This document shows, piece by piece, positions 7,839 to 18,577 of a stretch of DNA of 64,000 bases. Below the pieces are notes generated by a model. It was not told the origin of the DNA, ran no database searches, and saw only the letters and a program-made list of their open reading frames with translations. Position 1 is the first letter of the stretch; every line of letters starts with the position of its first letter. Made by a program: the position numbers and the translations under genes. Source of the stretch: Pseudomonas corrugata (GTDB lineage: Bacteria; Pseudomonadota; Gammaproteobacteria; Pseudomonadales; Pseudomonadaceae); assembly GCF_001269905.1 (NCBI RefSeq), contig NZ_LHVK01000003.1, positions 248,001 to 312,000 on the forward strand, written 5' to 3'.

Positions 7839-10058
7839 TTAATTGACCGCCAACACCGGGCTGCTCAGGCGATCCAGCAGCGTCGCCTGGGCGCTGCGCG
7901 GGTTCTGGTTGCCGGTCGGCGTGTTGCGGATGTAGCGACCATCCGACTGCAGGCTCCAGCTGTGAGTGTTGTCGGTCAAGTAGCTTTCCAGCTCCTTCTT
8001 CACCCGCAGGATCAGCTTCTTGCCCTCCACCGGGAAGCAGGTCTCGACGCGTTTGTCGAGATTGCGCTCCATCCAGTCGGCGCTGGAAAGGAACATCTGT
8101 TCCTCGCCACCGTTGAGGAAGTAGAACACCCGCGTGTGCTCCAGGAAGCGCCCAATGATCGAACGTACGTGGATGTTATGGGAAACCCCCGGAATACCTG
8201 GCCGCAGGCAGCACATGCCGCGCACCACCAGGTCGATTCGCACGCCCGACTGGCTGGCCTTGTACAGCGCGCGGATGATCTTCGGGTCGGTCAGCGAGTT
8301 GAACTTGGCGATGATGTGCGCCGGCTTGCCGTCCAGGGCGAATTGCGTCTCCCGGGCGATCATGTCGAGCATGCCCTTTTTCAGGGTGAATGGTGCATGC
8401 AGCAATTTCTTCATGCGCAAAGTCTTGCCCATGCCGATCAACTGGCTGAACAGCTTGCCGACGTCTTCGCATAAGGCATCGTCTGAAGTCAGCAGACTGT
8501 AGTCGGTGTACAGGCGAGCGTTGGCAGCGTGGTAGTTGCCCGTGCCCAAGTGAGCGTAACGCACGATCTCGCCGGCCTCGCGCCGCAGGATAAGCATCAT
8601 CTTGGCGTGGGTCTTGAAACCGACCACACCATAGATCACCACCGCACCGGCTGCTTGCAGACGGCTTGCCAGTTGCAGGTTGGATTCCTCGTCGAAACGC
8701 GCGCGCAACTCGATCACCGCCGTGACTTCCTTGCCGTTTCGCGCCGCATCCACCAGGGCGTCGACGATTTCCGAATTGGCGCCGCTGCGGTACAGGGTCT
8801 GGCGCACTGCCAGGACATGAGGGTCCTTGGCGGCCTGGCGCAGCAGGTCGACCACCGGCGTGAACGACTCGAACGGGTGCAGCAACAGGATGTCCTGCTT
8901 GCTGATCACGTTAAAAATGTTCTCGCTGTTCTGGAGCAGCTTCGGGATCTGCGGCGTGAACGGCGAATACTGAAGCTCCGGATGACTGTCCAGGCCGGTG
9001 ATGCTGAAGAGCCGGGTCAGGTTGACCGGACCATTGACCTGATACAGCTCGGTTTCATGCAGGTTGAATTGCTTGAGCAGGTAATCGGACAGGTGTTTCG
9101 GGCAAGTGTCGGCTACCTCCAGGCGCACCGCGTCGCCGTAGCGACGGGAGAACAGCTCGCCGCGAAGGGCGCGGGCCAGGTCTTCGACGTCCTCGGTGTC
9201 CACCGACAGGTCGGCGTTACGCGTCAGGCGGAACTGGTAGCACCCCTTTACCTTCATGCCCTGGAACAGGTCATCGGCGTGGGCGTGGATCATCGACGAC
9301 AGGAACACATAGTTGTCGCCAGGACCGCCGACGTCTTCCGGTACGCGGATGATGCGCGGCAGCAAGCGTGGCGCGGGGATGATCGCCAGGCCGGAATCGC
9401 GGCCGAAGGCGTCGATGCCCTCCAGCTCGACGATGAAGTTCAGGCTTTTGTTGACCAGCAGCGGGAACGGGTGCGTCGGGTCGAGGCCGATCGGCGTGAT
9501 GATCGGAGCGATCTCGTCGCGGAAATAGCGGCGCACCCAAGTCTTGAGCTTGGTGGTCCAGTAGCGGCGACGGATGAAGCGGACCTGGTGCTTTTCCAGC
9601 TCCGGCAACAGGATGTCGTTGAGGATCGCGTACTGGCGGTCGACGTGACCGTGGACCAGTTCGCTGATACGTGCCAGGGCCTGATGGGGTTGCAGACCAT
9701 CGGCACCGGCCTGTTCACGGGCGAAGGTGATCTGCTTCTTCAGGCCGGCGACGCGGATTTCGAAGAACTCATCCAGGTTGCTGGAGAAGATCAGCAGGAA
9801 CTTCAACCGCTCCAACAAGGGATAGGACTCGTCCAGCGCCTGCTCCAGCACGCGGATGTTGAACTGCAGTTGCGACAGCTCGCGATGGATGTACAGACTG
9901 CTGTCATCCAGGTTGGGGATCGCAATCGCCGGGGCCGGGGCGGGTTCGGCGACAACCACCGGTGGAGCGGGCTCCAGCTCCGGTGGTGTTTCGGCGATTT
10001 GCTCGACGACGGGTTGAGCGTCTTTTACGGCGACTTCAGAGAGTCCTTCGGTATTCAT
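7839..10058 (-). CDS. ppk: Polyphosphate kinase 1
   Basis: A 739-residue PPK1 that reversibly makes polyphosphate from ATP. After an N-terminal extension rich in Pro, Ala and Glu (about residues 20–50) come the N domain ([20 protein letters not shown]), the head domain, and the two C-terminal catalytic domains. [15 protein letters not shown] near residue 480 contains the autophosphorylated histidine, followed by [18 protein letters not shown]. It lies 17 bp after hemB on the same strand and probably shares its transcript; opposite ppx across a shared hairpin terminator. The Pro/Ala extension varies between strains and is unlikely to be catalytic. Confidence 0.96.
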   Translation of the reverse strand: MNTEGLSEVAVKDAQPVVEQIAETPPELEPAPPVVVAEPAPAPAIAIPNLDDSSLYIHRELSQLQFNIRVLEQALDESYPLLERLKFLLIFSSNLDEFFEIRVAGLKKQITFAREQAGADGLQPHQALARISELVHGHVDRQYAILNDILLPELEKHQVRFIRRRYWTTKLKTWVRRYFRDEIAPIITPIGLDPTHPFPLLVNKSLNFIVELEGIDAFGRDSGLAIIPAPRLLPRIIRVPEDVGGPGDNYVFLSSMIHAHADDLFQGMKVKGCYQFRLTRNADLSVDTEDVEDLARALRGELFSRRYGDAVRLEVADTCPKHLSDYLLKQFNLHETELYQVNGPVNLTRLFSITGLDSHPELQYSPFTPQIPKLLQNSENIFNVISKQDILLLHPFESFTPVVDLLRQAAKDPHVLAVRQTLYRSGANSEIVDALVDAARNGKEVTAVIELRARFDEESNLQLASRLQAAGAVVIYGVVGFKTHAKMMLILRREAGEIVRYAHLGTGNYHAANARLYTDYSLLTSDDALCEDVGKLFSQLIGMGKTLRMKKLLHAPFTLKKGMLDMIARETQFALDGKPAHIIAKFNSLTDPKIIRALYKASQSGVRIDLVVRGMCCLRPGIPGVSHNIHVRSIIGRFLEHTRVFYFLNGGEEQMFLSSADWMERNLDKRVETCFPVEGKKLILRVKKELESYLTDNTHSWSLQSDGRYIRNTPTGNQNPRSAQATLLDRLSSPVLAVN

Positions 10059-10075
10059 CGCAAGTTCCTGGGAGG

Positions 10076-11140
<1,065 letters not shown>

Positions 11141-11292
11141 TTATGACTAACGTATGACAGTTATGTGCACCTGTGACCTGTCGTCGCAGTTATTGTGGTT
11201 GTAGGAAATGTTCACGTCGAGACACATTTCGACACTTTCCTGAATGTGCCCGAAGGGTTAGGCTGCGCGTTCATTTCGCCAGCACCCAGACA

Positions 11293-11946
11293 ATGCTCCA
11301 GCAATTTCTACATGACTTCGGCTATCTTGCCCTTTTCATCGGCACGTTCTTCGAAGGCGAAACCATCCTCGTGCTCGCAGGTTTCCTGGCGTTCCGTGGC
11401 TACATGGACATCAATTTCGTGGTGGTCGTGGCGTTTTGCGGTAGCTACGCGGGTGATCAGCTGTGGTATTTCCTGGGACGCAAGCATGGGCGCAAGCTGC
11501 TGGCGCGCAAGCCTCGCTGGCAACTGATGGGTGATCGTGCGCTGGAGCACATCCGCAGGCACCCGGACATCTGGGTCCTGAGCTTTCGCTTCGTCTATGG
11601 CCTGCGTACGGTGATGCCGGTGGCCATCGGCCTGTCAGGCTACCCACCGGGGCGTTACCTGCTGCTCAACGGCATTGGCGCAGCGATCTGGGCGACCGCA
11701 CTGGCCGCCGCCGCCTATCACTTTGGCGCTGTGCTCGAAGGCATGCTGGGCAGTATCAAGAAGTATGAATTGTGGGTACTCGGCGCGTTGCTGGTGCTGG
11801 GCTTGTGCCTGTGGTTGCGTCGACGGATCAAGAATGCGCGATTGGCGAAGAAGGTCCTCGAAGCCGAGCGGCTTGAACGCATAAGCTCTGGTGAACCTAC
11901 GACGCCAACCGAGCAAACCGGTTGCGACAGTAATAGAGCCCCATGA
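11293..11946 (+). CDS. DedA/SNARE-associated (VTT) family membrane protein
   Basis: A 217-residue inner-membrane protein beginning MLQQFLHDFGYLALFIGTFF. The family signature is seen in FEGETILVLAGFLAFRGYMD and in the G-x-x-x-R block (FRFVYGLRTVMPVAIGLSGYPPGRYLLLN, about 95–125). DedA proteins are linked to lipid-carrier flipping, envelope integrity and proton-motive-force maintenance. The start at 11293 is chosen from the family N-terminus; the upstream frame reads through the promoter region. The last 50 bases overlap, tail to tail, the end of the sterol-desaturase gene on the other strand, which is unusually deep for convergent genes. Confidence 0.88.
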   Translation: MLQQFLHDFGYLALFIGTFFEGETILVLAGFLAFRGYMDINFVVVVAFCGSYAGDQLWYFLGRKHGRKLLARKPRWQLMGDRALEHIRRHPDIWVLSFRFVYGLRTVMPVAIGLSGYPPGRYLLLNGIGAAIWATALAAAAYHFGAVLEGMLGSIKKYELWVLGALLVLGLCLWLRRRIKNARLAKKVLEAERLERISSGEPTTPTEQTGCDSNRAP

Positions 11947-13132
11947 CGCTGAACAGGCTGTAGCTGAGCAAGCCGACCCAGGCCAAGGGGCCTACCGGCC
12001 ACAACCCGGCCAGCGGCGCCAGCCACACCAGGGGCAGATTCGAAGCCAGCCGCAGCAGCTCCAGCCTCAGCGCCCACGGGCGATTCTCCAGGGCCACACC
12101 CAATACGAACAGACCGAACGCCACCGCCCCCCAACCCAGTACAAGGGCTGCGACGGGCAGGCTGCTCTCCAGATTCATCAGATAACTGCCCAGCGCGATG
12201 TACAGGCAGAACTGCAGCGCCACGTATCCCTGTTGTCGCCCGTCCAGCGGCACTTCGAATTTGCGGAAACGGCTCAGGTCCGGTTTGTCCAGCGGGTATC
12301 TCACCGCCACATCCGCCGGTCGCCAGCCCGTGGGCATGAACCAGATTCGCAGCTTGTCCCACCACCGTCCGGCCCGTCGGGCATCCGTCCATAACTGCAC
12401 ATAGAACTGCAGATTCGCCCACAACGGGTTCCAGCTCGCCAACGGCGTGGTGACGCCGAAAATCACCGGTTCGCAGTCCTCTTCCTCTTGGAAGGTGCCG
12501 AACAGACGGTCCCAAATAATGAACACCCCGCCGTAGTTGCGATCCATGTAAAGAGGGTTCTGCGCATGGTGGGCACGATGATTGGACGGCGTGACGAAGC
12601 ACCATTCCAGCCAGCCAAGCTTGGGAATGTGCTGGGTGTGAACCCAGAACTGGTACAGCAGGTTCAGCGCCGCGACGCTGACGAACACCGTCAGCGGCAC
12701 GCCCAGCACGGCCAGCGGCAGGTAGAACACCCAGCTCAACAGAAACCCGGTGCTGGTCTGGCGCAGCGCCGTGGAGAGGTTGTAGTCCTCGCTCTGGTGA
12801 TGCACCGAATGGGCGGCCCAGAGGATATTGCGCTCATGGCCCATGCGATGCAGCCAGTAATAGCAAAAGTCATAGAACACGAAGGCAAATATCCAGACCC
12901 AAGCCTGGTCGACAGGCATCCGGACAAGAGCAAGATGTTTCAGGGCAAAGGCGTAGGTCACCAGCCCCACGCCCTTGGTCAGCAGACCGGTAGTGGTGGA
13001 CAGCACGCCGGTGCTCAGGCTGTTGATCGCATCGGCCATGCGGTAATGACTCACGCCACGCCAGCGGTCAGCCAGCAGCTCGACGGCAATCAGCACGAAG
13101 AAGAACGGCACGGCATACAGAATGAAATTCAT
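11897..13132 (-). CDS. Sterol desaturase / fatty acid hydroxylase family protein
   Basis: A 411-residue multi-pass membrane protein with the three histidine clusters that bind the di-iron centre: HRMGHE (about 90), HSVHH (about 105) and NHRAHH (about 180). The N-terminal half is the catalytic domain, followed by a further hydrophobic C-terminal domain (about 290–405) with 4–5 helices that is not needed for the fold and may carry a membrane or partner function. Substrate unknown; members hydroxylate or desaturate lipids or alkylglycerols. Divergent from elbB (113 bp) and convergent with the DedA gene. Confidence 0.88.
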   Translation of the reverse strand: MNFILYAVPFFFVLIAVELLADRWRGVSHYRMADAINSLSTGVLSTTTGLLTKGVGLVTYAFALKHLALVRMPVDQAWVWIFAFVFYDFCYYWLHRMGHERNILWAAHSVHHQSEDYNLSTALRQTSTGFLLSWVFYLPLAVLGVPLTVFVSVAALNLLYQFWVHTQHIPKLGWLEWCFVTPSNHRAHHAQNPLYMDRNYGGVFIIWDRLFGTFQEEEDCEPVIFGVTTPLASWNPLWANLQFYVQLWTDARRAGRWWDKLRIWFMPTGWRPADVAVRYPLDKPDLSRFRKFEVPLDGRQQGYVALQFCLYIALGSYLMNLESSLPVAALVLGWGAVAFGLFVLGVALENRPWALRLELLRLASNLPLVWLAPLAGLWPVGPLAWVGLLSYSLFSVMGLYYCRNRFARLAS

Positions 13133-13245
13133 GATGCGACCCGGACAAAAGATAGTCGGCAGATTAGGTTTAGCCGCCGGATAACCCTATGGCAACGAGT
13201 GACAAATTAGTGGACATTTAACGCCATGAATCTGGAGAAAAACCC

Positions 13246-13914
13246 ATGAGCAAAAAAGTTGCAGTGATCCTTTCCGGCTGTGGCGTGTACGACGGCGCCG
13301 AGATCCACGAAAGCGTGATCACCCTGCTGCGCCTGGACCAACGCGGTGCGCAGGTCCAGTGCTTCGCCCCCAACATTGCCCAATTGCATGTGATCAATCA
13401 CCTGACCGGTGAAGAAATGCCCGAAAGCCGCAACGTGCTGGTGGAGTCGGCGCGGATCGCCCGCGGTAACGTGAAGGACCTGCGCGAGGCCAGGGCCGAG
13501 GACTTCGACGCCCTGATCGTACCCGGCGGCTTCGGTTCGGCGAAGAACCTCTCCAACTTTGCCGTCGAAGGCGCTGATTGCACCGTCCAGCCGGAGTTCC
13601 TGGCGCTGACCGAGGCCTTCGCCGAGGCCGGCAAGCCGGTGGGGCTGATCTGCATTTCCCCGGCCCTGGCGGCGAAAATCTACGGCCCTGGCGTGACCTG
13701 CACCATCGGTACGGATGTCGACACCGCCGCTGCCGTGACAAAAATGGGTGGCACACATGAAGACTGCGCCGTCACCGACATTGTCGAAGACCGCGCCCGC
13801 AGGTTGGTCAGCACCCCGGCCTACATGCTCGCGCAAAACATCAGCGAAGCGGCATCCGGGATCAACAAGCTGGTGGATCGGATACTCGAGCTGACCCACG
13901 AGAACGATGCCTGA
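13246..13914 (+). CDS. elbB: Isoprenoid biosynthesis glyoxalase ElbB
   Basis: A 222-residue DJ-1/PfpI-superfamily protein. The N-terminus SKKVAVILSGCGVYDGAEIHE, the GGFGSAKNLSNFA block and the nucleophile region GLICISPAL (about 130) are those of ElbB, a class I glutamine-amidotransferase-like enzyme with glyoxalase activity. Start preceded by GGAGAAAA. A REPIN follows within 20 bp of the stop, so the gene is probably monocistronic. Confidence 0.92.
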   Translation: MSKKVAVILSGCGVYDGAEIHESVITLLRLDQRGAQVQCFAPNIAQLHVINHLTGEEMPESRNVLVESARIARGNVKDLREARAEDFDALIVPGGFGSAKNLSNFAVEGADCTVQPEFLALTEAFAEAGKPVGLICISPALAAKIYGPGVTCTIGTDVDTAAAVTKMGGTHEDCAVTDIVEDRARRLVSTPAYMLAQNISEAASGINKLVDRILELTHENDA

Positions 13915-13930
13915 GCAACACCCAGCCAAT

Positions 13931-14018
13931 GTGGGAGCGAGCCTGCTCGCGATAGCGTCGGTTCAGTTGATACTTTGGTTAGCTGACACACCGTCATCGC
14001 GAGCAGGCTCGCTCCCAC
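13931..14018. repeat. REPIN (inverted pair of REP sequences)
   Basis: GTGGGAGCGAGCCTGCTCGC at the left end is repeated as its exact reverse complement at the right end, about 42 bases apart. This is the typical paired REP arrangement of P. fluorescens-group genomes, placed between convergent elbB and the DUF188 gene. The same arms recur at 50940–51025 and singly near 59572. Confidence 0.9.
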
Positions 14019-14034
14019 AGGGGAACTGTCAGGC

Positions 14035-14490
14035 TCAGGACATCCGGCTCAAGCGCGTGAGGATCCGATCCAGCGCATTGGCGAACCCTTGCTTGTCCCG
14101 CTCGCTGTAGGCCGCAGGACCGCCGCCCATCTGGCCCTGATCACGCAAATCGGTGAACAGGTTGCGCACCGCGAGACGATCGCCCATGTTCTGTGCGTTG
14201 AACTCCTTGCCTCGCGGGTCCAGGGCCGCCACGCCCTTCTTCACCAAACGGTCGGCCAGGGGTACGTCGCTGCAGATCACCAGCTCACCCGGCCCAGCGT
14301 GTTCCACCAGATAGTCGTCCGCCGCATCAGGGCCGCTGGGTACCACGATCAACTTGACGCAGGCCAGGCCGGGCTTGATCTGAGGTTGCCCAGCCACCAG
14401 CACCACCTCGAACCGGCGCTTCAAGGCGAACTTGACCACCAGTTCTTTCGCCGCCTTGGGGCAGGCGTCAGCGTCGATCCAGACACGCAT
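14035..14490 (-). CDS. YaiI/YqxD family protein (DUF188, UPF0178)
   Basis: A 151-residue protein with the DUF188 signature MRVWIDADACPKAAKELVVK at its N-terminus (a PIN-like fold with conserved Asp residues) and the ICSDVPLADRLVKKG and DPRGKEF blocks. Function is not established; the PIN-like fold suggests nuclease-type chemistry. Its ATG overlaps the stop of the FTR1 gene as TGATG, so the two are translationally coupled. Confidence 0.9.
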   Translation of the reverse strand: MRVWIDADACPKAAKELVVKFALKRRFEVVLVAGQPQIKPGLACVKLIVVPSGPDAADDYLVEHAGPGELVICSDVPLADRLVKKGVAALDPRGKEFNAQNMGDRLAVRNLFTDLRDQGQMGGGPAAYSERDKQGFANALDRILTRLSRMS

Positions 14491-16388
14491 CAGGACACCT
14501 GCACCCTGCGCTTCTCCGTCACCCAGCTACGGCCGTACAACACGACAATCGCCAGGATTGCGATCACTTGAGCAGCCAGCGAATAGGCATCGGCGTGAAT
14601 ACCCAGCCAATCGAAGTCGAAGAACGCCACCGGACGGGTGCCGAAGATCCCGGCTTCCTGCAGCGCTTTCACGCCGTGTCCGGCGAAGACCACCGACAAC
14701 GCGCACAGCAACGCGGCGTTGATACTGAAGAACAGCGCCAATGGCAGTCGCGCCGACCCGCGCAGGATTACCCAGGCCAGTCCTACCAGCAGCACCAGCG
14801 CCGTCGTGCCACCGGCCAGTACGGCGTTATGCCCGGCTGGGCCTGCTTGCAGCCACAGGGTTTCGTAGAACAGGATCACTTCGAACAGTTCGCGATAGAC
14901 CGAGAAGAACGCCAGGACGGCGAAACCGAAACGGCCACCACCGCCGACCAGGCTGCTCTTGATGTAATCCTGCCAGGCCGCCGCGTGACGGCGGTCGTGC
15001 ATCCACACACCCAACCACAGCACCATCACACTGGCGAACAACGCCGTTGCACCTTCAAGCAACTCACGCTGGGAACCGCTGACGTCGATCACATAGGCAG
15101 CCAGGGCCCAGGTTGCCAGACCGGCCAGCAGCGCCAGCCCCCAACCCGCGTTGACGCTACGAACCGCCGACTCCTGGCCGGTGTTGCGCAGGAACGCCAG
15201 GATCGCCGCCAAAACCAGGATCGCTTCCAGTCCTTCGCGCAATAGAATCAGCAAACCCGAGATGTAACTCAGCGACCAGCTCAGACCATCTCCGCCCAAC
15301 AGTCCCGCCGACGCTTTCAGCTTGGCCTTGGCCGCATCCAGGCGCTGTTCGGCCTGCTCCACCGGCAAACCGTCCTGCAGAGACTGACGATAAGCCATCA
15401 GGGCCTTTTCAGTGTCCTTGCGCGCAGTGGCATCGACGTTATCCAACGAGCTTTCCACCAGCTCGAAGCCCTCCAGGTAAGCCGCTACCGACAAGTCATA
15501 GGCCTGGTCGTGATCACCGGCACGATAGGCCGCGATACTTTTATCGAGGGTGGCAGCGGTGTAGTCGAGCAACTGCGCCGGGCCACGCTGCACCTGCGGT
15601 GGCTGGGCACGCTGGGCGCGGAAGGTTGTCGCCGCAGCGGGGCCCTGGGCCGCCAGCACTTCAGCCGGGGTCTGGCGGGCCAGATCGGCAAGGTTGAAGG
15701 TCTGTTCGCTCTTGGTCGCCGCCGGATCGGCACTGAAACCGGCGATGTAGGCTGCCAGGTCCCAGCGCTGCCGCTCATCGAGCTGATCGGCGAAAGCCGG
15801 CATGTCGGTCCCTTCGATGCCCATGCCGAGGGTGTTGTAAATCGCGTAGAGACTCAAGTGATCGAGACGCCGACCGTCACGCAGGTTGGAGGGCGCAGGC
15901 TCCAGACCGACACCGGCAGGGCCGTCGCCGGCGCCACTGTCACCGTGACACACCGAGCAGTTCTGGGCATACAGCGGCGCGCCACGGGCCGGGTCCGGGG
16001 TAATGACCGGCGCCTGGCTGACTTCATAGGCCACTGCCAGCTTCGCCCCCAGTTGACGTGCCAGGCGGGCGACATCGCCGCCATCCTGATGCAGGGTAAT
16101 CGCCTGGCGCAAGGCACCGATACCCTGTGTGAGCTCAGCCTTTTGCGGCTTGGTCGGCAGCGCAACGACCAACCCTTCCAGGACGTGGGTGAATTCCAGC
16201 TGCTCGCGATACTCGGACTCGTCGATAACCTTGCCCGCCTCGACGGTTTCCGGGTAGTCGGCGCCAATGTAATCCAGCAAGTGCAACGCCTGGGAAGCGC
16301 CTTCGACAGTATTGGCCAGCAATTGATTGCTGCACAGGGCGAGCAACGGCAGTGCAAGCCAGGCCAGAAAACGAAGCGGGGCAATCAT
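14490..16388 (-). CDS. Cytochrome c / FTR1 family iron permease fusion
   Basis: A 632-residue protein. After a signal peptide (about 1–25) comes a periplasmic domain and a c-type cytochrome with CSVCH heme attachment at 144–148 and a probable axial Met in MPAF (about 207). The C-terminal third is an FTR1/EfeU-type permease: REGLEAILVLAAILAF (about 380) and YRELFEVILFYETL supply the two R-E-x-x-E iron motifs. The likely role is high-affinity ferrous iron uptake with oxidation coupled through the heme domain. A weak Fur-box-like sequence overlaps the start (16386–16400, TGAGAGTCATTCATG, 10 of 14 fixed positions of TGAGAATNATTCTCA). Confidence 0.9.
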   Translation of the reverse strand: MIAPLRFLAWLALPLLALCSNQLLANTVEGASQALHLLDYIGADYPETVEAGKVIDESEYREQLEFTHVLEGLVVALPTKPQKAELTQGIGALRQAITLHQDGGDVARLARQLGAKLAVAYEVSQAPVITPDPARGAPLYAQNCSVCHGDSGAGDGPAGVGLEPAPSNLRDGRRLDHLSLYAIYNTLGMGIEGTDMPAFADQLDERQRWDLAAYIAGFSADPAATKSEQTFNLADLARQTPAEVLAAQGPAAATTFRAQRAQPPQVQRGPAQLLDYTAATLDKSIAAYRAGDHDQAYDLSVAAYLEGFELVESSLDNVDATARKDTEKALMAYRQSLQDGLPVEQAEQRLDAAKAKLKASAGLLGGDGLSWSLSYISGLLILLREGLEAILVLAAILAFLRNTGQESAVRSVNAGWGLALLAGLATWALAAYVIDVSGSQRELLEGATALFASVMVLWLGVWMHDRRHAAAWQDYIKSSLVGGGGRFGFAVLAFFSVYRELFEVILFYETLWLQAGPAGHNAVLAGGTTALVLLVGLAWVILRGSARLPLALFFSINAALLCALSVVFAGHGVKALQEAGIFGTRPVAFFDFDWLGIHADAYSLAAQVIAILAIVVLYGRSWVTEKRRVQVS

Positions 16389-16400
16389 GAATGACTCTCA
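16386..16400 (-). promoter_or_regulatory. Weak Fur-box-like sequence at the start of the iron permease
   Basis: Read on the minus strand the segment is TGAGAGTCATTCATG, whose left half fits the Fur 7-1-7 consensus and whose right half does not. Placement over the initiation region of an iron permease makes Fur control plausible, but the match alone is marginal. Confidence 0.25.
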
Positions 16401-16540
16401 ATTGGAAATAAGAAGTAACACATTGTTCACTTACACGGACTTTGGCTCAAGAGCGAATGTGTTTCGGCGGCACATTTTCATCGGATTTTCATGCTTTGGA
16501 AGTGATGTCACAAAAACGGCGTTTCGAGATTGAAAAGCCA

Positions 16541-16568
16541 TTACATAGCCAACGGCCATGTCTATAAT
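16541..16568 (+). promoter_or_regulatory. Candidate sigma70 promoter of the lipoprotein operon
   Basis: A perfect -10 TATAAT (16563–16568) is preceded at 16 bases by a poor -35 (TTACAT). It lies about 125 bases upstream of the first lipoprotein gene in the 306 bp divergent region shared with the iron permease. The rest of that region shows no gene. Confidence 0.4.
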
Positions 16569-16694
16569 CGCGCCGCCTTATTATAAGAACTTGGCATAAA
16601 AGCTCCTCTGCTTATGAGGAACCGATAGCGTCCCGACGCCGTCCGTGGATCGACCCAGCCCGACCCGCCCACCTGGCTGCTACTCAGGGAAGAA

Positions 16695-18098
16695 ATGTTC
16701 ATGGCCTCCCGTGCCGTTTTTTCGGTCGCCCTCGGTGCGATCACCTTGCTGTCCGGCTGCTCGGTTTTTCGCAACTACGACAGTGAACTGACCCAGACCA
16801 ATCAAGAGCTGGCGTCCGGCAATGTCGATGCCGCGTTGACCCTGCTGGAAAAGAACAACACCGGTCAAGACCGGGATCTGTTGTATTACTTTGAAAAAGG
16901 TGAGCTGCTGCGTGCCAAAGGCGATCTGTCTGGCAGCCAGACAGCCTGGACCAGCGCCGATCAGCAGGTCGGCCAGTGGGAAGATGCGGTCAAGCTCGAC
17001 ACCGCCAAGTACGTGGCGCAGTTCGGCAGCTTCCTGGTCAACGATAAAGTCCGGCGCTATGAGGGCTACGACTACGAAAAGGTCATGCTGACCACACAGA
17101 TGGCCCTGAATCTGCTGGCCGTGAACGATTTCGACGGCGCCCGGACCCAGATCAAGAAAACCCATGAACGCGAAGCGGTGATTGCCGATCTGCGGGACAA
17201 GGAATACCTCAAGCGCGAAGAAGAGGCCGAGCAGCAAGGGGTCAAGACCGAGTACAAGGACCTTCAGGGTTATCCGGTCGCCAGCCTCGACGCGCCCGAA
17301 GTGGTGGGTCTGAAAAACAGCTACCAGAGCGCGTTCAGCCATTACCTGGCCGGTTTCGTCTACGAGGCCCTGGGGGAGAAAGGCCTGGCCGCACCGGGTT
17401 ATCGCAAGGCAGCAGAGCTGCGCCCCAACACACCCTTGCTGGAACAGGCATTGCTCAACCTGGACAAGCCTGCAGCCAAGAATGATGACAGCGACATCCT
17501 GATCGTGGTGCAAAGCGGCCTGGCACCGTCCCGCGACTCGATCCGCATCCCCCTGCCGTTGCCTATCAGTGGCCACATCGTCATCACGCCACTGTCGTTC
17601 CCGGTGATCAAGCCTGACACCTCCACCGTGACCTTCGCCCAGATCGATGTCGATGGTCGCCAGATGGATCTGACCCCGCTCAACAGCGTCACCGCCATGT
17701 CCCGCCGCGCCCTTCGCGACGACATGCCCGGCATCATCCTGCGCACCACCGTGCGAGCCGTCACCCGTGGCGTGGCGCAAAAGCAGATCAACGACACCAA
17801 CCCGTTGGCCGGCCTGGCCGTGGGCCTCACGTCGGCCGTGCTCGAAGGCGCCGATACCCGGACCTGGCGCACCCTGCCGGATTACACCCAAGTGGTGCGC
17901 CTGCGCCTGAAGAAGGGCGAGCACCAGGTCATCCTGCCCAACGCGGTAGGTGGTTCGGTGGTCAAGGTGGTGGTCGACCAGCGCTACCAGGTTGTCACTC
18001 TGCGGGCCGTGGGCAATCAGGTCTTTGCCGGGGGCCTGGCCGCCCAGGTGATGCCGAGTGGCAACCCGACCGCCGTCGCCAGCCTCAAACAACCTTAA
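16695..18098 (+). CDS. COG3014-family lipoprotein
   Basis: A 467-residue lipoprotein with signal sequence MFMASRAVFSVALGAITLLS and lipobox LSGC near residue 22. An N-terminal TPR-like helical region (about 30–270) is followed by a beta-rich C-terminal part (about 275–460). No enzymatic motif is seen. An ATG at 16701 with a better-spaced AGGGAAG site is an alternative start two codons on. It heads a four-gene operon with YcfL, an LpoB-like lipoprotein and a CsgG-like periplasmic protein, so an envelope assembly or peptidoglycan role is inferred. Confidence 0.85.
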   Translation: MFMASRAVFSVALGAITLLSGCSVFRNYDSELTQTNQELASGNVDAALTLLEKNNTGQDRDLLYYFEKGELLRAKGDLSGSQTAWTSADQQVGQWEDAVKLDTAKYVAQFGSFLVNDKVRRYEGYDYEKVMLTTQMALNLLAVNDFDGARTQIKKTHEREAVIADLRDKEYLKREEEAEQQGVKTEYKDLQGYPVASLDAPEVVGLKNSYQSAFSHYLAGFVYEALGEKGLAAPGYRKAAELRPNTPLLEQALLNLDKPAAKNDDSDILIVVQSGLAPSRDSIRIPLPLPISGHIVITPLSFPVIKPDTSTVTFAQIDVDGRQMDLTPLNSVTAMSRRALRDDMPGIILRTTVRAVTRGVAQKQINDTNPLAGLAVGLTSAVLEGADTRTWRTLPDYTQVVRLRLKKGEHQVILPNAVGGSVVKVVVDQRYQVVTLRAVGNQVFAGGLAAQVMPSGNPTAVASLKQP

Positions 18099-18116
18099 GA
18101 ACGGAGTCTTGTCCAC

Positions 18117-18488
18117 ATGCGTTCAAAACTGATCGTCGTCTGCGCCCTGGCCTTGCTGGCCGGTTGCGCCACCCCGCCACCCCCTGAGCCGGGCAGTGCC
18201 GCCAGCAAGGTCGTAGCGATGGGCAAGACAAAGAACATCGTGGTCGGCGCCATGCGCGTGGCCCGGGAAAACGGCTACATGACCGTCAATGTGCAGCTGA
18301 GCAACACCAGTTACAACAACAAGACGATGTACTACCGCTTTGCCTGGCTGGGGCCTGAAGGCTTTCCGATTGCCGAAGAGGAAACCTGGAAAAGCCTGAC
18401 ACTTTACGGCGAACAAACCAGCTTCCTGCCAGCCATCGCGCCGACCCCCAAGGCCGTGGACTTCCGGTTGGAAATCAATACGCCGTAG
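18117..18488 (+). CDS. YcfL family lipoprotein (DUF1425)
   Basis: A 123-residue lipoprotein: signal MRSKLIVVCALALLAGC with lipobox LAGC at 14–17, then a Pro-rich linker and a small beta domain (NVQLSNTSYNNKTMYYRFAW). In enterobacteria ycfL sits beside lpoB, and here it directly precedes an LpoB-like gene, so the pairing is conserved across wide distance. Begins 18 bp after the COG3014 gene. Molecular role unknown. Confidence 0.88.
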   Translation: MRSKLIVVCALALLAGCATPPPPEPGSAASKVVAMGKTKNIVVGAMRVARENGYMTVNVQLSNTSYNNKTMYYRFAWLGPEGFPIAEEETWKSLTLYGEQTSFLPAIAPTPKAVDFRLEINTP

Positions 18489-18512
18489 GAGCCGCCGAAG
18501 GCAGCTCCTACG
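18484..18512. repeat. Single REP-like hairpin between ycfL and lpoB-like genes
   Basis: CGTAGGAGC and GCTCCTACG pair across an 11-base loop, starting inside the ycfL stop region. It belongs to the TGTAGGAGC-type intergenic repeats of Pseudomonas. Sitting inside an operon, it could stabilise the upstream message or weaken readthrough; no T-run follows. Confidence 0.5.
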
Positions 18513-18577
18513 GCGCATTCCAACCTAAATAATTCTGCTGCCAAGAATCCTTTACGCAGTTACTCGAGAGCGCTTCC

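Noticed and set aside
13931..14018. CRISPR-like repeated palindromes
   Set aside because: Copies are inverted pairs dispersed one per intergenic gap, not direct repeats with regular spacers; they are REP elements.
16680..18116. 478-residue open frame opposite the COG3014 lipoprotein gene
   Set aside because: The plus-strand lipoprotein has a proper signal and lipobox and operon context; the minus frame has the low-information composition of a shadow.
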